Assembly: GCA_026119855.1 (NCBI GenBank)
Contig: JAOWBW010000324.1
Location: 868,001 to 932,000, forward strand
Direction of reading: 5' to 3'
DNA from: Campanula takesimana
Taxonomy: Eukaryota > Streptophyta > Magnoliopsida > Asterales > Campanulaceae
DNA: 64,000 bases
Shown here one piece after another: positions 32,801-43,882 of the stretch (within the stretch, counting starts at the first letter, position 1; each line of letters starts with the position of its first letter). Position numbers and translations under genes: made by a program. The notes below the pieces were generated by a model that saw only the letters and a program-made list of their open reading frames with translations, ran no database searches and had not been told where the DNA came from.

Positions 32801-35488
32801 TCCGGTTTACTCCCCGGTTTGCTCCGGTTCCGGGCTTTTCCGGTCCGGTTTTCCGGTTCCGGTCCGGTTTGGCCATCCCTACAAATTAGGTTGTTAATTC
32901 ATTTTTGTATTTTTCTTTCAAAAAAAAATTTCATTTTTGTATTTATGCTAGTCACGTGCTAATCTTTCCAAAATCATCAATATTTGAGTTTATAGGGTCA
33001 ACAAGTAACAAGTCTTGTTCATTAGTAACCATCTTACCCAAATTTGTGTCGCTTCCTTCTCCACCCAAAAATGTGTTTGTGTGTTTTTTTAGTTTCCAAA
33101 TTTTTATTTAGTAAAATTTATATTTTTGAAATGATTTTTTCCTTAATTATTTACCATTTTTACTATTAATTTTGTATTTATGATAAAACAAAAAAATATA
33201 AAAATGTGTAATATACATATTTTTGCATCTTTTGGTGTAAGCCACATGAATACTGTTGACAAAAAGGATAAACTTTTAGTCATGATTGTTTTGAGCCTCA
33301 CAATTTTGGCTAATAATACTTTTAAGTAATAACTTGTAGACCTAGGTGTAATTGTAACATATCTATGTTTCTATAAAGATTATGTTTGGACAGATACACC
33401 ATCTATATTAAAAAAAAAAAAAAAAGTAGTCTCATATTGAGATCTTGGTCAAGATTATCAAACTTTAATTCCATCTTATATTGACTTTGAAAAAAGTAAA
33501 AATGAGAATTATTTTTGAGATAGAGAGTTTATATCCTAATTTATACACAGTTTTATGATGTAATTAATTTTTATAGGTTGTAAATTAAAGTTCAATAAAA
33601 TTGGCAAAAATTGTCAAAGTAGAACAATGTGTATGGACGGTTCCTTCCAAAAAAAAAAAAAACAACAACAACAGCAACAAACAACGTGTTTGGACTGATG
33701 AAGTATTTCACATTCCAGAAATATGTCTCATATAATAAATCAAACTTTTTAAACTGATATTTTCCTTCTTGAACCGTTGTGAAATTACAATATTATTAAT
33801 TATCATTTTTTTTTTTTAAATGAGACTAGTATTTTTTGGTTGGAAGATAGGGGTATTAAATAATGACAAAAATATGCGTGAGACGGGTTTCGTTGAGGGA
33901 CTAAATGGTTTGCTGCCTATAGACGGGGCGGGGCAAGCCCATTTTCTCTCCTATTGAGACCCATCTCATACATAAGACGGTCTCACAAGAGACTTCCCCT
34001 TTTCTTTTTTTTTTTTTTTTTTTTTTGAGAAACTCACAAGAGACTTCCTCTTAAATAATCTCAACATAATTGGTTCAAAAATTTAATTCGTTTAATAAAG
34101 TATTTTTGTAGAAAGAATAATCACGGATATAGGAAAAAGGTGATGGCATCCTTAAAATGGAACATGAGAATCTATTTATTGTGTTTCTCTTTTTAGAAAA
34201 TTATTTTAATTGCACTGGAAGCAATTACTCCCTCCGTCCCGATTTAAGTTTTTTAGTTTGAATATGCACGCTTATTAAGAAAACAAGACAAAAACTATAG
34301 AAATTAGTCAACCAAAAGTAGAGATTGAAGGATATAAATGTCCAAAACACTATTTATAAAACAAGTGGGTGAAAGTAAATTAGGTAAGTAATGGTTTTTT
34401 TTTTTGTAATTAAATGAACTTTTTGAGGGCAAGATTTTTCAAAACACTATTCATTCTTTTCCATTTATAGAATAAAGCAGCTAAGAACCTTAACCTTGAC
34501 AGACCAAAAAAGAAAGTAAGAACCTTAAACTGGGACCGAGGGAGTATAATGATAATGATTTTTCAAGACTTACCATGATTATGGCTTTGATGTTATCTCT
34601 TGTGAGTTTAATGGCATTCTGCAAATCCTCCGACGACTCATTCACTTTAGCCGTCTCCCCTTCGCCGTAAAACGCCAGCAGCTCATCCACCATGTCAGCA
34701 TCTCCACTGTTGTTTCCCTTCCTCTTCTCCACGTGTTCGTCGATGATCTTGTCAATGAACCCGTCGAGCGAGGCTCGAGCTTTACGGAGCCGAGTGTTGA
34801 GCCCAGCCGGATCAATAAAGCCAAGCCAAGGGATGAAATCAGCAATATTGAAAGCACCAAACAACTTAGAGAACTCCTGCAAGATTCTTATGAACTCCTC
34901 CTTCCCATCCGAAACCGACCCGAATGCGGCGCGATAAATGATGTCATGGGTCAACCCAAACACCAGCTCGCCTATATTTACAGGCGAGCCGGAGCTGGTT
35001 ACAGTCAGACGCACCATCGCGTCAACTTCATCCCGCACTGAGTCCCAGGACTCAGCTCGCTTTCGGCTAAATAATTTCATAACGCAGAGCTTACGCATCT
35101 GGCGCCAGAACGGGCCGTAATGGGCAAAAGCCATATCGGCCCGGTCATAGGTTAAGTAGCTAATAGCTATAGTAGCGGGCCGGTTAGAGCAAATGTTGTC
35201 CTGAACTTGAAGGACTTGTCGGGCGATATCCGGAGAAGAAACGGCCATCATGTTTACGAACCCCATTCGGAGGTGGAAAAGGCCCCCGTATTTTTTAGCC
35301 AAGTTGGCGAGGCCCCGGTGAGTCAATTGGTCCATCATCATCATGTTTCCGATGATCGGCCATCCGATGGGGCCCGGTGGGAAAGGCTTGCGGTGGCGGA
35401 GGCGGGAGAGGAGGAAGAAGATTAAGAGAGGGAGGATCATGTAAAGAGTTGTGGGTATGGGATGGAGGATTTGAAGAAGGGTTTCCAT
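29841..35488 (-). CDS. F5H: Ferulate/coniferaldehyde 5-hydroxylase, cytochrome P450 CYP84A
   Basis: Two exons on the minus strand, 35488-34574 and 30464-29841, encode 512 residues (family about 510-520) with a phase-0 GT-AG intron of 4.1 kb between IIM and DVMFGG. In order: N-terminal membrane anchor (residues about 14-30), Pro-rich hinge PFPPGPIGWP, I-helix GGTETVAS (about 310), ExxR in KETLR (about 366), FKPGRF (about 419) and heme loop FGSGRRSCPG with the ligand Cys at about 449. The whole chain follows the CYP84A pattern, e.g. MMMDQLTHRGLANLAKKYGG and FEFIPFGSGRRSCPG. This ER-bound enzyme hydroxylates coniferaldehyde, coniferyl alcohol or ferulate at C5, the committed step to syringyl lignin and sinapate. 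The start is the ATG preceding TLLQILHP; an upstream in-frame ATG would only add leader sequence. No disabling mutation is seen. Confidence 0.95.
30465..31043. other. F5H intron, proximal to exon 2
   Basis: AT-rich; a GC-richer patch (CGGTGCCGCGACCCGAAAGC, about 30691-30710) may be an old transposon end. Otherwise nothing recognised. Confidence 0.4.
31044..32132. mobile_element. Non-autonomous hAT element in the F5H intron
   Basis: 1089 bp. Ends TAGGGTGTCAGCGGTTCGG and AGCCATTTACACCCCTA, with dense AACCGAACCG/CGGTTTGG repeats in both subterminal regions. Flanks GTAAAAGG and CTAAAAGT match at 6 of 8 positions. The core has no transposase but does have a direct repeat of AGTCGCTACTCACACT (about 31437 and 31520). 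Confidence 0.75.
32450..32881. mobile_element. hAT MITE with GGTTCCGG repeats in the F5H intron
   Basis: 432 bp, ends TAGGGATGACCAAAA and TTTGGCCATCCCTA, perfect 8-bp duplication CAAATTAG (32442-32449, 32882-32889). Subterminal GGTTCCGGTTCGG repeats. The middle is an approximate tandem duplication (AATGAATAAACATGTTAAAA appears twice). Confidence 0.93.
32890..33863. other. AT-rich part of the F5H intron
   Basis: No gene or complete transposon recognised; poly-A runs at 33410-33425 and 33647-33661. Confidence 0.45.
33864..34002. mobile_element. Second TGAGACGG-type MITE
   Basis: Related to 29126-29278: GTGAGACGGGTTTC at the left, AAGACGGTCTCACAAGAG at the right, and the shared core GACGGGGCGGGGCAAGCCCA. 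More diverged; boundaries approximate. Confidence 0.65.
34228..34544. mobile_element. Stowaway MITE next to the F5H exon 1 donor site
   Basis: 317 bp, ends CTCCCTCCGTCCCGATTTAA and TTAAACTGGGACCGAGGGAG, TA on both sides (34226-34227, 34545-34546). Ends 29 bp from the exon 1 boundary, so it forms the beginning of the intron in the transcript. Confidence 0.9.
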
Positions 35489-35634
35489 TGCTGTGTGTAT
35501 GTGTGTGTGTTCTTTTAGGTGGTTTTGTGATTCTCTCTCACACAGTAAAAACACACACAGAGGGAGGGTGTGTTTTGTTTGTATGGGAGTGCAACTGAAA
35601 TGTGTTGCTGAGTTTGGGAAGATATGTTAGGGGG

Positions 35635-35646
35635 TTTATATACACG
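35635..35646 (-). promoter_or_regulatory. Probable F5H TATA box
   Basis: The minus strand reads TGTATATAAACC about 150 nt upstream of the F5H start codon, followed by a CT/CA-rich leader. Good plant TATA consensus; the transcription start is not determined. Confidence 0.6.
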
Positions 35647-35730
35647 TTTGTAAACACTTGGTTTTGAATTGGTAGGTGTAGGAAGAGATAGGTGTATTAA
35701 TTAAGGGAAACTAATACTCGGTCGTAATTT

Positions 35731-35900
35731 GAGTCCAGATCTCCTATACTACTTTGTGTGCCCCTTCCTCTGCCATAAGTGATCCAACGGCTTGCAGTCA
35801 TTAAGATTATCATTATGTTGATATTATTCAAGCATGTAAACGGTTGAGATTATAATGGCATAGGGAGGGGCACACAAAGTGGTACAAGAGATCTGGATTC
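35731..35900. mobile_element. Mutator-type MITE in the F5H promoter
   Basis: 170 bp hairpin with ends GAGTCCAGATCTCCTATACT and CAAGAGATCTGGATTC (inverted), inner pair ACTTTGTGTGCCCCTTCCT and AGGGAGGGGCACACAAAGT. Perfect 9-bp duplication TCGTAATTT (35722-35730, 35901-35909). Confidence 0.92.
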
Positions 35901-35963
35901 TCGTAATTTTTCACTATTTCAACTGAATAATTTATGACCACAATTAAAATCTCGAATTTTATA

Positions 35964-36120
35964 GTATCTGTCCCAGAATGATAGTCCTCCTATTTTCATG
36001 GGTTTTACGAAAGAACTTTGAGTAATAATTAATGCTACTTTTAATTATTCTAATGAAATTTTTGAAATTGTTCTTGATACACCATTATAAATACTATTAA
36101 TATCAATTTTTAGATTCACA
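35964..36120. mobile_element. Left part of a family B Stowaway MITE split by the gypsy insertion
   Basis: Begins TCTGTCCCAGAATGATAGTC and continues AAAGAACTTTGAGTAATAAT and CAATTTTTAGATTCACA, the left and central segments of family B (compare 5972-6383). The first few bases of the terminus are degenerate. The rest is at 58240-58325. Confidence 0.75.
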
Positions 36121-36125
36121 TTAAC

Positions 36126-38023
36126 TGTCGCGCCCCAGACCCGTGGTCCTACATGACCCCACGCTCGGGACACGATGGGAAGACGTCATAAAACACTTTT
36201 GAATTTTTTTCGAAATGTACTTTCATAAAGTTTAACAAAATCAATACTTGAAGTTCAAAGACTTCCATTTAACTTTCAAACAAACTTTACAAACAACTTT
36301 CACAAACGAAAGTACTTAGCCCGAAGGCTTTCAAACTTTTATACAAATGTACATACACCAACATTATCCAAAATATAGGTGTTACAAGATGATTAAGTCA
36401 CGGAAACTCTACCCCAAAAGGTTATACATCTATGTAATGTATCCTTTACAAAACAAATCCCAACTCTTACCATTTCAACGTCCTCCCGTGCCAAGTGTCC
36501 TATCACTTGGACCCGCCTTTATCTAAGGAAAACAAATAAACAAGGAACGGGGTGAGAATAAATCTCAGTAAGCTACTAAGAATGCAACTACGTTTCATGC
36601 TAAAATGATAATCATAAAGAACAGTATCATAGCAATCACATAGCATATAATATGAGAGGCAAAGCCAACTCATCATACCACACCAAATGCGGAAATAAAC
36701 ACTCATAAGTGGATACCAAGCCAAGGTTTACCGAAAGAACATAACCGTCTGAGAATACCATCTGCGAAAACCAGTTGAGTAGCATAAATAGCTGAAGCCG
36801 GGATCCCAAAAACCAAACCATAACTATAAGAACCAAAGTAACAACGGGGGGAATATGACACAAAGTCATAACCCAAGGCTCACACAAGGGAGCTAATTCA
36901 TCTCATCCAAGGCCAATCTGGACTGGGGAAAAAAGGTACCAGTGGAAGACCTTATTGTGAACTTGGCTCATGTGCCACGATAATCCCTTCCACTGCCTGA
37001 CTCGATAACACAAAACCAGCTGGACTTTCAAACAAAGCACTGTAATGAATACTTGCTTAAACAACAACTGGGGGCAATGATTCCAAAGTAGGGAACCAAG
37101 CCAAACACATCACAAGATGCACACGAAAGAAGCACTCATAAAGAGTTCACAACCATCATGAAATAAAGTCACAACACATTCTTGCATACACTTGAGCACG
37201 ATCCTCAACAACCATGACAACATCCCAAACCACTCATCCAATTGCCCTAGACCATCCCGTAAAGGTTTTGGACAATTACTAACCTCTTACACTTAACTTG
37301 GAACAAACTATCAAACTCAGGGTAAAGTGTGCGGCCGCCCAAACTGGGTGTGCGGCCGCCCACTTGCTCTGTTTTCATGAACAAAACCAGTCTGATAAGA
37401 TGTGCGGCCGCACGCCCTTACCAAAACCAAAATAAATTATACTCCCTTCGTTTCACCGTCCCAAAAGTACTACCCAACTTCTATCTTACCAAATATAACT
37501 CAATACAACTGAGTTACACAACACTAAACTAGCTTCTTTACAACATCAACATATTAACTTTCATCAACTTTAATATATTTTCAAGTTCCTTAACAAATAA
37601 TTAGATTTTAGAATAGAAACGTAATTAAAGTAAGAAAATCAAAAGAAAGGAAAAAACCTACCTTTTCTTTTCATGGACAGAGTAAACACCCAAATTAGGA
37701 AAGTATGGTATTTGTATAAGTGAATTCGCAGAGAGAGAGAGAGAGATGGGTAAGATAAGCATGAGTAGATTTTTATAATTTTCACTTAGCCCCCTCCTAG
37801 TTCCATTATGCACAACTAAACCCCTCTAGTTATATTTTCACATATAACCTCATAGTTTCACTAACTCATTTATTCAACTTAACAAACTTTCTACTAACAC
37901 TTTAACTATCACATATACTCAAATAATATATGCAAGTCAAGAAAATATTATCTAACACATAAAATGCACACATAATTTCCATTTTAAGATTAGAAAATTA
38001 GGGTGGGTTTTGGGGTCGTTACA
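36126..38023 (-). repeat. Gypsy 3' LTR (1898 bp)
   Basis: Aligns along its length with 56180-58234 at roughly 3% mismatch (18 differences counted by eye in about 550 bp). Lacks a segment of about 157 bp present in the partner. Holds three GTGCGGCCGC motifs (37330-37412). Confidence 0.93.
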
Positions 38024-38036
38024 ATCACTCCCCCTT
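38024..38036 (-). other. Gypsy polypurine tract
   Basis: The minus strand reads AAGGGGGAGTGAT directly before the 3' LTR. Confidence 0.85.
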
Positions 38037-38062
38037 AAAAAATTTCGGCCCGAATTTTAGGG

Positions 38063-38580
38063 TTACTTACCTCGGCCCTCAAACAACCAAGGATATTTCC
38101 TCTCGATCTCCTCCCGAAGCTCCCAAGTCGACTCTTCCACATTGTGATTCCTCCATACAACTCGAGCAAGAGGAATACTCTTATTTCTCAATTCTTGGAC
38201 CTTCGAATCAATCACTTGGACTGGATGCTCTTCATAAGACATACTCGGCTCAATATCCTCGGGAACCTCGGACAAAACATGAGAAGGATCATACACGTAC
38301 TTCCGAATCATAGAGACATGAAACACATTATGGATCTTATCAAGAGAAGGAGGTAACGCAAGACGATAGACACGATCTCCAACTCTTCCAAGAATCTCAA
38401 ATGGGCCAATATACCTTGGTGCTAGCTTGCTTTTCTTCCCATACCTTCGAATCCCCACTTTAGGTGAAACCTTTAGAAACACGAAGTCACCCTTTTCGAA
38501 CTCGAGGTTTCTCCTTCGGTTATCGGCATAGATTTTCTGTCTACTCTGAGCGGTATTCAATCGATCCCGAATAAGTTTAA
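38063..38580 (-). pseudogene. Gypsy integrase C-terminus with chromodomain-like motif
   Basis: The open frame (stop at 38063) encodes KLIRDRLNTAQSRQK, YADNRRRNLEFEKGDFVFLK and GPFEILGRVGDRVYRLALPP, the GPY/F-type integrase tail. It finishes with VVWRNHNVEESTWELREE, a chromodomain-like box thought to help chromoviruses target heterochromatin. About 25-30 residues linking it to the integrase core have been lost and replaced by the insertion at 38581-39127. Confidence 0.88.
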
Positions 38581-39127
38581 TGTTGGTCTCAAAGGGCAAC
38601 AAGGGTATGAAAAATAGCTAGAGGGGGGGGGGGTGAATAGCTGTTTTAAAATTCTTTTCGTACCCTTGATAAACTCAATTGCAAATGCGCACTTTATCAA
38701 GTAAGCGTTATGATATGCGCCTAAGTGAGTGAGTGAAATGCACAGCGGAATTTAGTAATGTAAATAGGCGCAAAGTATGATAAAGGGGGCGCACACACAC
38801 TCTAAGTATTTTGGCTCAAAGTGGGTGAAATAAGAAACTAAGGCAAATGATATAACAAACACAACACAGTTCAATCAATCAATCTACAATGAATAAACAA
38901 ACAAATAGTTAGATATGATATGAACTTGAAAGGAAATAGCAAGATAGTAAGTACGCGCTATTTGGAGAGGTTCGATTGGAAAAATGATCTACGTCCTCTA
39001 CCAAGATGGTTAGTCTTGGATTTCTAATGGAGATCTTATATAATGAGAGAGTGTTACAAATTACAATCGTTTTGAGCTTATACACTAACTCAAGATAGTA
39101 AGTACGCGCTATTTGGAGAGGTTCGAT
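38581..39127 (-). mobile_element. Truncated Copia LTR fragment inside the gypsy integrase
   Basis: Starts TGTTGGTCTCAAAGGGCAAC, the reverse complement of the 3' end of the resident copia LTR, and follows that LTR's last 450 bp with substantial divergence (CCAAGATGGTTAGTCTTGGA, GAGAGGTTCGAT, poly-C tract). It stops abruptly at 39127 without an LTR start, so it is a fragment of a related subfamily. Contains a 37-bp direct repeat (38940-38976, 39091-39127; AAGATAGTAAGTACGCGCTA...) whose second copy forms the right junction. Confidence 0.75.
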
Positions 39128-39657
39128 CGGAGACTGACATTTCCTCCTATACAAGGCTTCATACGGAGCCATCCCAATACTGGACTGAAAACTGTTATTA
39201 TAAGCAAATTCCACTAGAGGTAAATGGGAATCCCAAGAATCTGAGAAGTCAACAGAACAAGCTCTCAACATATCCTCAAGAATCTGAATAGTTCTTTCTG
39301 ACTGACCATCTGTCTGAGGATGGAAAGCTGTACTGAACCTCAATTCGGAACCCAGAGCCTTCTGAAACGCTTGCCAAAACCGAGATGTGAATCTAGGGTC
39401 ACGATCAGATACAATGCTCACTGGGACTCCATGCAATCTCATAACCTCATGAATATACAAAGTCGCAAGCTTCTCCATCGAGTAACCAATATCAATAGGT
39501 AAGAAATGAGCAGACTTTGTCAATCTATCCACAATCACCCAAACTGCATTAAATTTTCTACGAGTACGAGGCAATCCTGTCACAAATCCATAGTAACATG
39601 TTCCCACTTCCATTCCGGTATCTCTTAAGGTAATCCACTAATTACTGATGTTCTACT
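39128..39657 (-). pseudogene. Gypsy integrase catalytic core
   Basis: Minus-strand reading gives VWVIVDRLTKSAHFLPID, IVSDRDPRFTSRFW, HPQTDGQSERTIQILED and SSIGMAPYEALY: the D-D-E core of a gypsy integrase. A one-base frameshift lies near 39590, and just upstream GLLQPL-region residues contain a stop. Interrupted at 39657 by the copia; the zinc-binding part continues at 53569. Confidence 0.88.
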
Positions 39658-41480
39658 TGTTGGGTATGCTTATTTCTTAATCCTCCCAATTTATGTTAGA
39701 ATTGATTGATACCATCACCTAAGTATATTTTATGGACTTTAGGATCCTATGTAAGAAGTTTTATAATTTCAATTTTTAGTTATGTCCACTTTTTAGAATA
39801 GGCTTAGTGGTTAGGGCTTATGCTTAGAATTGAGGTTTCAATTACTGAAGACCAAGTATAATGCGCAGGACATTTCATGCGCAGAGCATCATCTGCTCAT
39901 TTTCATGCGCAGTGAACACCTGCTCATTCTCCATGTGCAGAACATTATCTGCTCCCTTTCATGAGGAGAACAACACTTGCTTGGTTTTCATGAGAAAAAG
40001 TACATTCTCTATACGCATGACTTCTATGAGCAGAGCAGATTAACTTGGTCATTATGCTTATCTTTCAACAACCTCATATTCTTGAAGCTTGCAAAGTGCT
40101 TATACTTAATTTCAAGATTTGATGAAGATGAAGGAGCAAGAATGAAGACTATGTACAGATCATCATCTGCGCATCCATCACTTGCGCATGACTCCCATGC
40201 GCAGGTCCTTCAGACCTGGTCTTTAACACTTCACTTTGATTTTGAGATCTCATGTGCAAATGTCTAAGTGTGATGCACATGACTCCCATGCGCAGCACCC
40301 ATCTGCGCAACTCAATGCGCATGGCTTCCATGCGCGCGCAAATTTGCCTTAGTCAATTCTCTCATTTCCTGACCTCATTCTAGAAGCTTGGAAAGCGTCA
40401 AGTCAAGCTACGCTTTTTGGAATGAGCCAAAGTGTTGATGTGTACATACGACAAAACGTGCACACTGAGCATACACGTAGATAGAGACGCGCCTCAGTTT
40501 TGAAATTCAAAATGAAGACAACTATCATCCTTCTAGAAGAAGTTTGAAGCTTATCCACTTGATCTGTCTCCAACGGCTATAAAGGACGCCTGCGCACCAA
40601 TCACATTGTGCCAGCACATTGTCCTTGCTCAGAGCTCCAACGGCTAGTTTTTGAAGCTTCACTATAAATAGCCCTGCTCATCCTCATTTCCAAGCTGCTT
40701 GAGTTTTTGCTTCCAAAGAGAAACTTTAAAGATTTGAAGATTGCTTGCTCATTTCCAGAATTCTCAAGAACAGCCTTCATACCTTCATACTCAACCAAGC
40801 CCAGATCCTAAAGCCTTGTATCAACCAGAATTCTTTGTGCTCTTCATCTCATAGAATCTATAGAGCCCAGATTTCTGACACACACACACCTCTTGAAGCT
40901 TTGATCATTTAGATCTAACTTCTCGAGAAACACCGGTTTAGTCTAGGATTTGCTCTTCATAGAATAGATTTTGATTTGAGTTTTGATTCCTTGTAATCTT
41001 GTAAAAGCTCCTCATATCAATATAAATATCATAGTTAGAAAATCCAAGACTAACCATCTTGGTAGAGGACATAGATCTTTCATCGATCGAACCTCTCCAA
41101 ATAGCTTGTCTCGTTACTCTGCTTTTCATTCTACATTTAAGCTTTTCTGATATATTGCTTTGTTTGATCCTTGTAGATTGTCTTGCACTGTTTGAATTGT
41201 GTTTGTTTGCTTTCTGTCTTAGAACATTTTGCGCCTCTCTTTAAGACAAACTTAGTGCGTGCGTTTTTACACTCGTGCGCATATACCTGCGCATTAGTGA
41301 TTGCTTTAAGTTTCCGCTGTGCATTTCACACTCTTGTTGCGCGCTATACTTTGCCAAAATTAGAGCTGTGCGCATTTGCCATTGCTTTTCAAAAGGGTTT
41401 GAAAATAATTTTAAAAACGCTATTCACCCCCCCCCCCCTCTAGCATTTTTCATACCCTTGTTGCCCCTTTGGGACCAACA
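39658..41480 (+). repeat. Copia 5' LTR (1823 bp)
   Basis: Starts TGTTGGGTATGC and ends GGGACCAACA. Its first third carries more than a dozen TGCGCA/ATGCGCAG motifs (39859-40340). A poly-C tract lies about 50 bp from the 3' end. Differs from the 3' LTR at roughly 2-4% of positions by eye. Confidence 0.93.
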
Positions 41481-41482
41481 AG

Positions 41483-41494
41483 TGGTATCAGAGC
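41483..41494 (+). other. Copia primer-binding site (tRNA-iMet)
   Basis: TGGTATCAGAGC two bases after the 5' LTR. Confidence 0.9.
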
Positions 41495-41554
41495 AAACAC
41501 CTTCATAAAACTTGTTTTGTTTTTCAAGCTTAACAGCTTGGGTGCCGATTCAAG

Positions 41555-42862
41555 ATGGCTTCAAAATCTTTGGCAATGGCTAACTATTCACATGTTCCTG
41601 TGCTCAGCGAAGATCACTTCGACATATGGAAGCACTGCATGCTCACTCATTTTTCTTCCATTGACGAGATCCTCCACGACATCGTTCTTGAAGGACCCTA
41701 CATCCCAATGAAGGCTAATCCTGATGCTGCTACCAACAAGGACAATCCTACCATCAAGAAGCCCAAGGAGGAATGGACTGATGAAGAAAAGAAATGGGTT
41801 GGTTATGATGGAAGAGCAAGGAACATCATCCTAAGCACCATGGACCTCTCTACGCACAATCAGATTGTGAGCTGCGCAACTGCAAAAGAGCTATGGGATG
41901 CTATTGAAGGCTATGTGAATGGAGACAAAGTTAGCAAGGAAAATAAAAGATTTGTTGTGCAAAGAAAATTCAACTGCTTCATGAAGATAGATGGTGAAAC
42001 CCTTAGACAAACTTATGATCGCTATTGTGCTATTGTAAACTCTTGTATATCTCTGGGAAAAACTTTCACCAACAAAGAAATTAATGCTCAATTCTTATAT
42101 GTGCTTGGTTCTAGATATGTGCACAAGGCAAGTCATCTGGAAGATTCTGGATTTCTGGATACTTGGCCTCTGCGCAGTTTATATGCTAATTTGAAAGTGT
42201 TCGAGTTAAAACTTGATCGAATTGATGAAACAGAAGGAAAAGGAAAAGAAATCTCAATGATTGCTCAAAAAGAACCTGCGCATGCTCAAACCTCAGACAA
42301 AGTCTTTACTTCATCCTTACTTGAAATGGATGACGATGACTTCGCTATGTTTGTAAATCGATTTCAAAAATCCAGGAAATTCTCAAAACCTGGATCCTCA
42401 AGTAAAGCTCCAGCAAAGTTCTTTCGTGGAAGAGACTCAAATAAAGATGATGACTTGGTTTGCTACAACTGTAGAAAGCCTGGTCATTTTGCATCAAAAT
42501 GCCCTACTCCAAAATTTGAGTACATGAAGAGGAACGGTGCGCAGAGATCCTCTAAGCAGCGAGGAATGGTTGCAGAAGAAGACTGCGCAGACAAGGAGCT
42601 CAAGACCTGGATAGAGACAGACACTGAAGACAGTGATAATGATGACTCTGAGGATGGACTACTCTGCTTGATGGCAAATGCTGATGATGATAGTGACTCG
42701 GAAAATGATGTTCCTGATATGAACGCACCGAATGATCCAAGGAAGATTACAAAGAAGAAAGGTCTCACTATCACTGAACTGGTAGAAATGGGACATCTAA
42801 CTCCAAGCAAACAGAATGGCAAGTACTTATTTTCCAGAGCAACCTATCAAAGACATTTGTAG
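41555..42862 (+). pseudogene. Copia gag, first open segment
   Basis: 435 codons from ATG 41555. The N-terminal half is a copia gag domain (ILSTMDLSTHNQIVSCATAK, ELWDAIEGYVNGD). A CCHC knuckle CYNCRKPGHFASKC (about residue 303) binds nucleic acid, and an acidic stretch follows. The frame ends at TAG 42860-42862 because of a single-base frameshift near 42855; the adjoining frame continues without interruption into the next segment. Confidence 0.85.
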
Positions 42863-43845
42863 CAGCGCCTCCGCGCAAAGAATCTCTTGAAATTCCTGCT
42901 GAAATTGTAAAAGTGAATGACTCTGCTGCTGAACGCGAGTCTGTATTTCAACAAGCTGAAAAGGTAATCAAAAGATTTAATTCTATGAAAGAAGCAGTGG
43001 ACTTATCAATTGGAGAAATTTCACAGCTTAAGACGGAGAAAACTCTTTTAAAATCTGAAAACACCCTCCTTAAGGAGCAGATTAAGAGCATGACTCCTCT
43101 TACTGAAAATAACCGTTTCTTGACAGATCAAAATGCTTTATTTAAAGTAAGAAACGAAGAGTTGGCTGCTCAAGTAGCTGATCTCACAAAGATCACTGAT
43201 GAGTGGACCAAATCTCGTGTCACTATGGATCAAATTCTAGAATCCCAAAAATCCAATGGAGATAAGGAAGGCTTGGGGTTCTCAACTAGTGACAACTTTA
43301 AATGCGCCGTTTGCTCTGAAAGAGAAAAGGATTTTACACCCCAAAAAACTGTTGAAATTCCTAAAGCAAAGCATTCTGCTTCAATGGGTAAAGGACATGA
43401 GAAAGTCCAGAGACAAAATTTCCATTATGTCTACCCAAAGAAGCAAACTGGGAAAGCCAAGGGTAAGGCTAAAGTTGAACCTGCGCATGATTTCTCATAT
43501 TCTGACTATGGCTGCGCTTCAACTTCGAATGTCAAATCTGCGCAAAAGGGTCATGCGCATGAAAGCCATGCGCCCCAACGCCAGATGCGCATTCTTAAGA
43601 AAAGCGCACCCAAACCTCAGAAAATGATATTTGTCAAAGCTAGTTCAACTACTTCAGTTCAGAATGCTAAGCCAAAGAAAAGTAAAGGGTTTGTAAAAAC
43701 CCAATCTATAAGTGGCTTACATCATTATGTTGTGTGTGATGGTTTAGGTCACAAGGCTGCAGAATGCCTTTTGCGATTTGCTCCTAATTCCAAGGGACGT
43801 AAAAATCCTAAGGTTAGACAGGAGTGGGTTGTTAAAAGTTTCTAA
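42863..43845 (+). pseudogene. Copia gag extension with coiled coil
   Basis: The frame is open upstream of its ATG (42913), consistent with one original gag. Residues about 1-110 are heptad-rich (TLLKSENTLLKEQIKSM), then a basic, Lys/Gln-rich tail with a degenerate second knuckle (CDGLGHKAAEC). Such gag extensions are typical of SIRE-type copia elements. Ends at TAA 43843-43845. Confidence 0.75.
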
Positions 43846-43882
43846 CTCTAGGACCCAAGAATAAAGGGGACCTGCGTTTTTA

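Noticed and set aside
34490..34573. Extension of F5H exon 1 past residue IIM
   Set aside because: The reading continues into the intron and a Stowaway MITE; a GTAAG donor at 34573 restores the conserved CYP84 junction.
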